In this document: in pieces, positions 1 to 6,788 of the stretch
Numbering within the stretch: the first letter of the stretch is position 1
How the letters are laid out: each line of letters opens with the position of its first letter
Assembly: GCA_002887195.1 (NCBI GenBank)
Contig: PJAB01002071.1
Span: forward strand, 1 to 10,631
Length of the DNA: 10,631 nucleotides
Source: Chrysochromulina parva
Lineage: Eukaryota; Haptophyta; Prymnesiales; Chrysochromulinaceae
Direction: 5' to 3'
Position numbers and translations under genes: made by a program
Notes under the pieces: model-generated
The model's database searches: none
What the model was told of the DNA's origin: nothing
Seen by the model: the letters and a program-made list of their open reading frames with translations, nothing else

Positions 1-1040
1 GCGGGGCGGCGCGCGTAGCCAGCAAAGGAGACGAGCAGGAACTGCGACGGCTCAAAGTATGTGAGCCACCGACGCATCTGAGGCTCATACAGGCCGTGGT
101 CGAGGTGCGGAGCGCAGTTGTCAAAGGGCGGCGGCAACGAGGGTGGCCACAATGGAGTAGACGGGTCGAGGCTCTGACACTCCCGCACGCGAGCGAGCTT
201 GGGCTCCATAAAGGTGCCGAAGTCCATGGATGGCATCATGCCTTTGTACGACTGGAGCTCCCAGAAGTAGGACCAGAACTTGTCGACGGGGTCACGCATC
301 ATCCACACGAAGCGGAGGTGTCTCGAAGGTGCCACGCCAAAGTAAGTCACCATGTTCTTCGGCGCGTCGTGCCACACATGATATGCAGGCGTGGCGTCGA
401 TTGCGATCGATGGCGCCGAAGTCCGGAGAGGGCACCGTGGCCAGATCCTATCATAAAAGTGCCGACCTCTTCGCCACATGCTGGGATCACCGAAGAAGTC
501 CTTCTCCTTGCGAGAGATGTCGCCCTTGTCCGTGAGCTCGCCCGGTAGCATAGCGCCGCCCGTTGCATCTACGAGATGCGACCACAACGATGTCGTGCCT
601 GCCTTGATGCTGCCGATGAGGAAGAGGGACGGCAGCAATGCATTCCAGTGTGATAGCGACCCCATCGGGCTTCGATCTTGAGCGATCCCACAAAAGTGCT
701 CAAAAGGCTCGACGGGACTCTGCTCGTGAGAGCAGAGTGCAACTTTCGGATGGTGTCGTACGAAGACGCTCATGCTGCTATTCTTGAGGTGTGGATCAAG
801 TGTTACGAACTTTTTGAGCAGCAGGTTCCAGCGTACGTGGTGGTCCGTCTCTGCATCCAAGGCGGCAACGCGAACCCTCATTTCGGCTAAGTCGGCCGAG
901 CGTTGCAAGCTCTTGCAGTACGCCTTTATTTCCAGCCCGCCGAGGACTCGTTGGGCCTCGTCGACGCCGCTCAAGACCTCGCCAGCTCCGTGGTGATGAG
1001 CTTGAGCGTGGAAGACCTCGTCAGCACAGAAGCTGGACAT
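1..1040 (-). CDS. Sulfotransferase domain protein, 3' end cut off by window edge
   Basis: Open from an ATG at 1040 to base 1 with no stop (346 codons visible). It probably transfers sulfate from PAPS to a carbohydrate or other hydroxyl/amine acceptor. Visible motifs: FLIGSIKAGTTSLW at residues 140-153 (PAPS 5'-phosphosulfate loop, Lys146); KEKDFF at 178-183 and IDATPAY at 214-220, both typical of heparan-sulfate-type sulfotransferases; FVWMMRDPVDKFWSYF at 244-259 (3'-phosphate-binding RDP...S); and a GLYEPQMRRW block near the window edge. Residues 1-125 are an extension with a helical, coiled-coil-like stretch (about 28-80) and no membrane anchor. Golgi members usually carry an N-terminal anchor, so an upstream exon is possible: an acceptor-like pyrimidine tract ending in TTTAG lies just before the ATG, around 1050. 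Later in-frame ATGs at 881, 773 and 665 are alternatives, but the frame looks coding from 1040. Family is confident, acceptor substrate unknown, start uncertain. Confidence 0.85.
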   Translation of the reverse strand, partial: MSSFCADEVFHAQAHHHGAGEVLSGVDEAQRVLGGLEIKAYCKSLQRSADLAEMRVRVAALDAETDHHVRWNLLLKKFVTLDPHLKNSSMSVFVRHHPKVALCSHEQSPVEPFEHFCGIAQDRSPMGSLSHWNALLPSLFLIGSIKAGTTSLWSHLVDATGGAMLPGELTDKGDISRKEKDFFGDPSMWRRGRHFYDRIWPRCPLRTSAPSIAIDATPAYHVWHDAPKNMVTYFGVAPSRHLRFVWMMRDPVDKFWSYFWELQSYKGMMPSMDFGTFMEPKLARVRECQSLDPSTPLWPPSLPPPFDNCAPHLDHGLYEPQMRRWLTYFEPSQFLLVSFAGYARRP

Positions 1041-1726
1041 CGGCCGAGACTAAAGGGCAGGCACGCGGCGTCTCATAATTGGGACGCAGCGAGAGTCCGC
1101 AATTTCTTCAGAGTACCATCGAATATGGAAACACAAGGAATGCCGATTGCCAAAAAGGGAAAGTTCCAAACTGTGTCGAAAGCGACAGGAGATCGCGGTC
1201 GAGGTACGAAGAAATCGAGGTGCATCGTCAATTATCGTGCAAAAAACGGAACAGGCTGAACCGTGAACCGCGTGCTGACTGCTTAGGTCGGCTAGCCCGT
1301 ACGGCTTAGAGGCCAAAAAGGAATAAAGGAACATAGCAGTTGGCAGAGTCCTCGCAGCGACGAGGAGTGCTCGAAAGGAGTCGTCGTTCCGCACACCGGC
1401 GAAAGTTAAGGCGAAAGAACCATGCGACAGATAAGCGACAGAACGCGCGTTTGAATGTGCAACAAAAACACGCCATTGACGTCCATTACAATTTACATGT
1501 ATGCGTGTCGAGCCCGTTGATATACAACTTAACACTTACTAGACTTATGACGAAAGTACGTTACGCCATGTGTACATGTCAGTGGACCTTCGCGGGCGCG
1601 GTTGCCGCAGCCGCGCACAGCGGGCGCCGCGCACACACCCGCTCCATAAGCGAAGTGAGCAATTTGCGCCGCATACTTTGCCTTGGCTGACTCAGTGCAC
1701 TGGCCGTTGTTTCCAATGGAATATCT
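1041..1726. other. Spacer between two minus-strand genes
   Basis: About 690 bases between the 3' end of the PH-PDZ-UIM gene and the 5' end of the sulfotransferase gene. A minus-strand frame is open at 1050-1535 and lies in frame with the sulfotransferase, but its translation (Cys-, Ser- and Arg-rich, no motif) does not look coding. It ends in a TAG at 1050-1052. The region probably holds the promoter and 5' leader of the sulfotransferase gene, perhaps with an unrecognised first exon. Apart from the direct repeat at 1660-1780 I see nothing specific. Confidence 0.5.
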
Positions 1727-1780
1727 CTAGACATATATGCCAAGGCCAATTTGCGCCGCATAGTTTGCGCTGACTGACTC
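1660..1780 (-). repeat. Imperfect direct repeat, 87-base offset, spanning a stop codon
   Basis: On the minus strand, 1780-1747 and 1693-1660 match at 30 of 34 positions. The spacing is 87 bases (29 codons), so both copies are in the same frame. The first copy encodes ESVSANYAAQIG near the C-terminus of the PH-PDZ-UIM protein. The second would encode ESAKAKYAAQIA but lies after the TAG at 1727-1729. It may be a relic of a longer reading frame, an unrecognised last exon, or a recent duplication. Confidence 0.75.
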
Positions 1781-3553
1781 AGAGGTGCGCACCAGCGGTT
1801 TCGAGATACCACGTGTTGAGCGCGCCGCTGCCGCTGTCGGGGCCACTGCGGTGTATCCGTTGGTACGAACAATCTCGTCCTCGAGCGTGCGAACCGAGTT
1901 GACATCCTGTGAATACGTGAGTGGCGGTGCTTCCAAGAGCGGTGTTGGGAGGTCCGCGTGCAGTTTGGACGCTTCGAGCACTCTCTCGAGCTCTTCCTCC
2001 GCTCTCGCCCTGGTTGCGGCCTCTTCCAACTGTGCCTGCAGTATCGACGCCTCCATGGCGCGTCGCAGCATAGCATCGTCGTCGGACTCGCGTTCAGCGG
2101 ATGAGGCAGCAATGGACTCGACCTTACGGGCGAGCGAGATCGAGCGCTGAATGGCCGCGTCGAGCTCCTTGTCCTCGCTCCCTCGGGTTAGGGTCGGGTT
2201 AGGGGCGGGTGGGGCGACAGGAGGGGCGAGCGGCTCAGGGACACTGTGGGCATGAGACAGCGAGCGCTGCACGGCTCGGTTCACCATGTCCCGTTCTTTG
2301 GCTTGACTTGACTTGGCTGGCATGCGGTTGCCCCGGTCTTCGAGAGAGCGCTGCATCGCGCAGTTGAGCAGGTCCTGCTCCTGGCTGGCCCGGATGCCCT
2401 GCGACATTGCCCTGAGCAGGTCCTGCTCCTGGCTGGCCCGGATGGCCTGCGACATTGCCCGTCTCTCTTGCTCAAGACGGTGTTGCTCCTTGGACACCTA
2501 ATGATGAGGGAGGCACTCAACGGTCATCAGCGGGATCCCATCGGAATCAAGGGCCGTCTGAGGCGCGAGCTCCGCGGGCACCTGCTGAAGCAGCGCCTTG
2601 AGCGCCCCTGGCTCCTCCACCCGCTGCAGCTCGAAGACGAGCTTGCCCACGAACCCGCGCAGCAGCTGAACAAATCCGTCGAGGCTCCCGATCTTCTTGC
2701 GGTTGACGCTCACGAGCATGTCGCCCAAGCGGAAATCAGCTCCCGACAGCTGGACGAGCCCCCCGTAGGACACGTCGGTCACGATGAGGTGCCCCGTTGT
2801 CACACCCGTCTTGCTCAGCGCGAGCGCCAGACCCAACGGCATGTTGGGTGGCTTCTCGACCGTCGCCTCAATGCGCCGGCATAGGGTGTGCTCGGAGTTG
2901 GAGCGACTGTGTCGTAGTGGCAACGAGGACGAGCTGTCCTTCACGGGCACGCACCGCGCCGGCAGGACGACCTCGATGCTTTGACCCGCGCCCTCTGGTA
3001 CAATGACCGTGAAGCTCTCTCCGTCGGGCAGCTCGAGCTGGAACCGATCACCGGCTGCGAGGCCGGCCGGCACGGGGACGAGCGTGCGCGCAGCACCGCC
3101 GCTCATCACGATTGGGGCTGCCGACTGCGTGCCCGAGCTCGTACGAGCCGTTGCGATGGCGGTCGCGGACGCAACCTCCCGAGACCCATTTCCTCCTCGA
3201 ACGGGCTGCGCCGCCACGTGAATGCTGAGCGGATGGTTCTGGGCGCCAGCGTCGAGGAGCGCACCCAACCAGGCGCTTCGGACTGCACCGGTATCTGCCC
3301 GCAGGATGAGCATTCTTGACGCATTCTTGACGCAAAAGGTGCCCTCCAAGGTACCGAGACGACCAGGCAACACGCTCAGGAGGGCGCCGCGGCACACAAA
3401 TTCCTTGGCTAACTTCGCACCCTCCTTTCTATAGTACCGAATGATGCCGTTGGCCTTATCGAGCACGAAGAAGCGCCTCTCGAACGTCACGCCCAGCAGC
3501 CCATTGTTTTGCTTGAAGAGGTAGCCGGACTGCCCGCCCTGCACAGAGGTCAT
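1727..3553 (-). CDS. PH - PDZ - seven-UIM-like protein (two exons)
   Basis: Model: exon 1 3553-2582, intron 2581-2498, exon 2 2497-1727, giving 580 residues. Domains: PH at about 8-102 (starts SGYLFKQ, ends with the typical Trp helix RSAWLGALLDA); a V-x-V-P-x-G type repeat at about 158-200; PDZ at about 226-313 (PLGLALA loop, then GGLVQLSGADFRLGDMLVSV); then a charged helical region at 325-506 with seven motifs resembling ubiquitin-interacting motifs. Their cores are AIRAS, GIRAS, AMQRS, AVQRS, AIQRS, AMEAS and VLEAS, mostly preceded by acidic residues. PH modules bind phosphoinositides or proteins, PDZ binds C-terminal tails and UIMs bind ubiquitin, so I infer a membrane-associated ubiquitin receptor or adaptor. 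The start is the first in-frame ATG, 7 residues before the PH domain. The frame stays open upstream to 3661, where an acceptor-like TTTCTTCCTATTTTAG at about 3605-3620 suggests an earlier exon. It is the nearest gene to a divergent neighbour on the plus strand. Confidence 0.78.
2364..2459 (-). repeat. 48-base tandem duplication of one UIM unit
   Basis: The blocks 2364-2411 and 2412-2459 are direct tandem copies with two mismatches over 48 bases. They encode the 16-residue unit RAMSQ(A/G)IRASQEQDLL twice in exon 2 of the PH-PDZ-UIM gene. The near identity points to a recent expansion of the UIM array, whereas the other motifs have diverged. Confidence 0.9.
2498..2581 (-). other. Predicted 84-base phase-0 intron
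   Basis: On the minus strand the junctions read CAG|GTGCCC at the donor (2581) and CTCCCTCATCATTAG|GTG at the acceptor (2498). A CTGATGAC branch-point-like element (CTRAY) lies about 25-30 bases before the acceptor. The in-frame TAG that would separate the PH-PDZ half from the UIM half is the last triplet of this intron. Removal of exactly 28 codons joins ...KALLQQ to VSKEQHRLEQ... without a frame change. Because the intron length is a multiple of three and only its last triplet is a stop, retention would give a 351-residue protein (from the ATG at 3553) with PH and PDZ but no UIMs. Confidence 0.72.
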
Positions 3554-3878
3554 CGGAGAGACGCGGCCCAGGGTACCCCTGGCGTTCGTAGGGCCGACCC
3601 CAACTTTCTCTCCTAAAATAGGAAGAAAGTTTCTGTGCGTATGACGCAAACCCTCCGACAAGAGATGTTTCGACCTCTCCGTCGTGTTTTCCGAAGTTAG
3701 ATCGCTAGCAACCAGGATTCAGTGGCGAAGCTTGCGCCCGCCACGGCGACTTCGGGTTTCTAGGGCGACTGAGGATCAGGTGTGCGCCGCCGGCTTGCCC
3801 AACTTTCCACCCATTAACCTTATGTTGGTCTTCTATTGGCCCGCATTGCGCAGGGCATATCCCTACAGCCATTGATTC
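3554..3878. promoter_or_regulatory. Divergent intergenic region, likely shared promoter
   Basis: It separates the minus-strand PH-PDZ-UIM gene from the plus-strand membrane-protein gene. A CCAAT box is readable on the minus strand at 3835-3839. Part of 3554-3661 is open in frame with the PH gene and may be coding or 5' leader. Short ATG-started runs exist on the minus strand here but none can be joined to the PH exon with confidence. The promoter role is inferred from gene orientation. Confidence 0.4.
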
Positions 3879-5193
3879 ATGGATCGCGGAAGGCCGTCTC
3901 CCTCGGCATTCTCGAGCCCCACCATTGGTGGGGCGACCGAGAGCTCGCCCTTGCAATACAGCCCTGATACGACGCCCGTTCTTGTGCTCGCTCCGCACGC
4001 CAAGGTAGGACGGCAGATCAGGTGCGTTAGGAAGCATTGTCGTCCACCCCCCATCGCGCCAGCTTCACTCCAAACACGTTATATCATCCTCTCCTTCGGC
4101 CCCTCTCGCTTGCAGCGCTGTCGTCGCCGTCCTGTTCCTGCTCAGCTTCCACGGCGCGCTCATCGCGACGTCGGTGCTCAATTGGGACATGCCATGCGAG
4201 CGTCCTTTGGCTGGCTTCCTGATGGTCGCCGGCGTGCTCGGCGTGCTCTCCGCTGCTTTGTACGCATTTCTCGAGGCCCAGCGTGCCTTTGACGAGGAGC
4301 CGCTGTTGCCCTCCGAGATGGCGCCGCCTCCGCAGCGCTGGCTCAAGGTGCTCGTGCTGATCGCACTGATCGGGGGCATCGGCCTCGTCTCGGTGGGCGC
4401 CACCATGTACGATGCCTCTCCCACGTGCGCGTACACGTCGCCGATCGTGCACACATGGACGTTTGCGACGCTGCTGCTGTACGCAGCGTTTGGGATGCTC
4501 GTGCTTGGCGTGCCCGTACTCGGCTTCGTTTTCCCGCTGATCGCGGTGGCGCTCGTGCCGCTGATTGCGACGCTGGTGACGATGGTCGCCTGGATGCGCG
4601 AGGCGGGTAAGCGCGGCGCGCACAGCGCCACCAGCGTGCTAACGCGCTGGTTGCGCACCAGCAACGACGACAGCGCCCAGCAGCCGCCGCCGACGACGAT
4701 CGCCAACCCCGCGTCCACGTTCGGGCTATACGTGAACACCGCGGCACTCGCGTGGCTGTTCGGCTTCATGATCATCGAGGCGCGCAGCGCGGCCACGCTC
4801 CCATGCGACGCACCGCTCGGCACCTACGTGCTCGGCGTGGGCGCTATTGGTATGGCGATGTGCCTCTTCGACTTCGTACTCGAAGTCTTCAAAGACCCGA
4901 TGCCTCCGCTCACGAAGCTCGAACAGGCCAAGCAGAAGGACGATCTACGGCGGCGGCTCGTCGCTTACGGCTGGGTGGCTTTCGTCCTCGTCGTATGGGG
5001 TGCCCTCGGGTGCGTCTGGGTAGGAGGAGCCAAGAGCTGCGCGGCGACGAGCCCGTCTATCTACCGTCTTGCGCTCCTCCTCAGCTTCGTGTATTTGGTC
5101 GTGCTCGCGGTCGCGTGCTTTGCCGCCATCGGCATCGCCGTCGACTTTTGCCTCTCCGGACGCCTCCGATTTATCGTCGTCTTCGAGCAGTGA
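3879..5193 (+). CDS. Polytopic membrane protein with internal duplication (two exons)
   Basis: Model: exon 1 3879-4021, intron 4022-4115, exon 2 4116-5193 ending in TGA, 406 residues. The N-terminus (1-47) is Ser/Pro-rich with several SP sites and is probably cytosolic. Eight or nine hydrophobic segments follow, near 49-67, 79-100, 124-145, 163-207 (long, one or two passes), 251-271, 282-305, 329-353 and 364-393. The two halves resemble each other: MPCERPL (74-79) matches LPCDAPL (276-282), and CAYTSP (152-157) matches CAATSP (356-361). The cysteines are 77 residues apart in the first half and 78 in the second, which suggests one lumenal or extracellular disulfide per half. The basic loop at 208-247 is probably cytosolic. 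I recognise no named family. The C-x2-PL ... G ... C ... Y layout faintly recalls the membrane region of some plant RING E3 proteins, but there is no RING here. Function unknown. Confidence 0.75.
4022..4115 (+). other. Predicted 94-base phase-2 intron
   Basis: Donor ATCAG|GTGCGT at 4021/4022 and acceptor CCTCTCGCTTGCAG|C at 4115/4116, the latter after a long pyrimidine-rich tract from about 4088. Splicing gives an AGC serine codon across the junction and links an ATG exon (3879) to the frame that encodes the first membrane segment. That frame has no suitable ATG before the segment otherwise; without the intron it would start inside or after it. An alternative donor AAG|GTAGGA at 4004/4005 gives the wrong phase. 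Confidence 0.65.
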
Positions 5194-5807
5194 TGAGAGC
5201 TGCCCAGGCGCAGAGCGCACTGTAGCACTGTAGCACACTCAGGGTGAATACGAACGCGTGTGTGCCTCCTTGAGCCGTGTCATCTCGCGCATTCTCTCGG
5301 GGAGCCCGCAACGAGCGCACCTAGGACGTCGTGCGTGCGCTCTGCGCATGAAAAAGCTGTGACGGTGACGGGGCGTGTTTCAGGTGGCAGTTCCCTCTTC
5401 GCCCATGGGCCGCTGTCAGCCGGGGCGCACGCGAACAGAAAATAAGTTCTACGGGCGGCGGCGTGCCAGCGTGCGGTCAGTTTCGAGTGTTCATTACATG
5501 CAAGCTGCTGTCTCTCTGTCGCGCTGACGGTTCTTGCAATCTTGGCGTTTTTATCGGAATTCGCTATTCGGACTATTATTCCGTGTTTCCGTCTACCGTA
5601 AACGATTGTGACTACTCGCGTGATCTACAGGCCGACGCGCAACCGGTCGCATTACGACCCCGTCTTAAGAAAGTTAAACTCTAGAAGCAACTAGCATGGT
5701 CTAAGAACAAGCGCCACGGCAGCCAGCGAGGCAGCTCCGGCCTCCGCAGTGTCTGCACTCCCCCGCCGCCGCGCCAGCCAGGGCAGGAGCGCAACTTGCG
5801 AGAGACC
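5194..5807. other. Convergent intergenic region
   Basis: About 610 bases between the TGA of the membrane-protein gene and the TGA of the MAPEG gene, which converge here. It should contain both 3' untranslated regions and both poly(A) sites. I see no canonical AATAAA in a sensible position for either gene, no structural RNA and no credible reading frame. It is more AT-rich around 5480-5700 than the flanking genes. Confidence 0.5.
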
Positions 5808-6620
5808 TCAATCGTCCTCCCATGCATCCTCCTCGACCTCCTCGCCCTCCTCGCCCTCCTCCTCGAGCTCAAGCTCGGCGCGACGATCACGGTGGGCTCC
5901 ACGACCAGCAGCACCACTGCGACCCGCGCCTCTTCCTCCTCCGCGCCCCGCGCCACCAGCACGACGGGTTGGACGCCTATTGGCTGAGAGCCGCTCGGGT
6001 GGCGCAAGCATGGACAAGCCCTCCTCGAGCTGCGAGTCGCGTCGCGTGACGAGCTCAAAACGCCGACGCTGCTCGTTCACGACTCCAAGCACGGAGAGGC
6101 TCACGATCCACTGCAACGCCATCGGTGCGTTGACGACCACTTGCACAGCGATTGCAGCTGACGGCAGCAGCCAGGCTGCGACACGGCCAGCCATGATCAG
6201 AATGGCCTGGCACGCGACGCCCCACGCCATGCTCCGCCACGGCGACCAGCTGCACACGTAGAAGAGTGTGTGGCAAAAGCGGGCAACCGTGAACACAAGC
6301 AGCAGGATCCACGCTTCAAACAGCAGCGGAGTCGTGAGAATGTAGCAGTATGAGACGGCAAAGAAGGGCACGAGGCTCTCGAGCTCGTTACGGTGGATGC
6401 TCTGGAGGCGCAGCACTGCTTTGTGCACGGGCGCACCCTCCGCAGGCGGCGGGCCGTAAGTCGCGCGCAGCATCTCAGCGTCCTCGGTCGTTGCAAAGGA
6501 GCCGGTGACTACGCGGGCAACGCCTGTAGCCTGGGCGAGACCAATGGCCTTGAGGCTGTTCATCAAGGCAAAGGCCGCCCAGGTGTGCAGCAGGCGCTCC
6601 TTCGCGTCGCCCTCCGCCAT
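5808..6620 (-). CDS. MAPEG-family membrane enzyme (mPGES-1/MGST1-like) with charged tail
   Basis: 270 residues, ATG at 6620 in a strong context (G at -3 and +4), stop TGA at 5808-5810, no intron needed. MAPEG proteins are small four-helix membrane enzymes, usually trimers in the ER, that use glutathione to conjugate or isomerise lipophilic substrates such as prostaglandin H2 or leukotriene precursors. Visible: helix 1 near 12-40; R71...H76-R77-N78...E81 (family R-x4-H-x-N-x2-E); FTVARFCHTLFYV at 110-122; and PWRSMAW at 127-133. From recalled human mPGES-1 numbering, the residues matching Arg110, His113, Tyr117, Arg126 and Ser127 are kept, and the Tyr130 position is Trp. Helix 4 lies near 160-182. 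The family is normally about 150 residues. Here residues 183-270 add an unusual tail: basic RRPTRR and Arg/Gly repeats (215-247), then an acidic Glu run (249-270). Faces the kinase gene head-to-head. Exact substrate unknown. Confidence 0.85.
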   Translation of the reverse strand: MAEGDAKERLLHTWAAFALMNSLKAIGLAQATGVARVVTGSFATTEDAEMLRATYGPPPAEGAPVHKAVLRLQSIHRNELESLVPFFAVSYCYILTTPLLFEAWILLLVFTVARFCHTLFYVCSWSPWRSMAWGVACQAILIMAGRVAAWLLPSAAIAVQVVVNAPMALQWIVSLSVLGVVNEQRRRFELVTRRDSQLEEGLSMLAPPERLSANRRPTRRAGGAGRGGGRGAGRSGAAGRGAHRDRRAELELEEEGEEGEEVEEDAWEDD

Positions 6621-6788
6621 CGCCGAGTTTTCACTCGGGGGAACTTATCGGGGTGCTCGCTTTCATACTTCAGATTTTTTGTGCGGCGTCGAACGGGGGG
6701 GAGGGGGGTGCTGTTGACGATCGAAGGACGCGCATCTCACGCGGATGGCTGCATTTCAAGGACGCCTTCGCGGACGGATTGCATTTCA
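6621..6788. promoter_or_regulatory. Compact 168-base divergent promoter
   Basis: It lies between the ATG of the MAPEG gene (minus) and the ATG of the kinase gene (plus), so both core promoters and 5' leaders must fit here unless transcripts start inside the opposite gene. It holds a G-run of seven, an A, then a G-run of six around 6693-6710. The 10-mer TGCATTTCAA occurs twice, 30 bases apart (6750-6759 and 6780-6789); the second copy overlaps the kinase start codon. Plus-strand ATGs at 6653 and 6745 are out of frame with the kinase and would act as overlapping upstream frames if transcribed. Confidence 0.5.

Noticed and set aside
1050..1535. 161-codon minus-strand frame directly upstream of, and in frame with, the sulfotransferase
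   Set aside because: No motif, a Cys/Ser/Arg-rich random-looking translation and a TAG between it and the sulfotransferase. Kept only as a possible leader or first-exon region.
2185..2205. Two TTAGGG telomere-like units
   Set aside because: They lie inside the UIM exon and are explained by the coding of the linker PAPNPTLTRG; likely coincidence.
2498..2500. TAG reassigned to an amino acid, or programmed readthrough
   Set aside because: A complete intron with donor, branch-like site and acceptor explains it. The kinase gene also ends in TAG and the frame beyond it does not look coding. Not fully excluded.
4001..4010. Donor AAG|GTAGGA for the first intron of the membrane-protein gene
   Set aside because: It looks good alone but leaves exon 1 in phase 0, whereas the acceptor at 4115 needs phase 2. 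The donor at 4021/4022 fits.
3705..4037. 110-codon minus-strand frame in the divergent region
   Set aside because: No recognisable motif, and it is antisense to the first exon of the membrane-protein gene; considered a shadow.
4174..5193. Membrane-protein start at the GTG at 4174
   Set aside because: GTG is an unlikely start in a eukaryotic nuclear gene, and coding-like hydrophobic sequence continues upstream to the splice acceptor at 4115.
6393..6788. Longer kinase reading frame beginning inside the MAPEG gene
   Set aside because: It begins at a GTG and overlaps the MAPEG coding sequence on the other strand. No ATG precedes 6789 in that frame.
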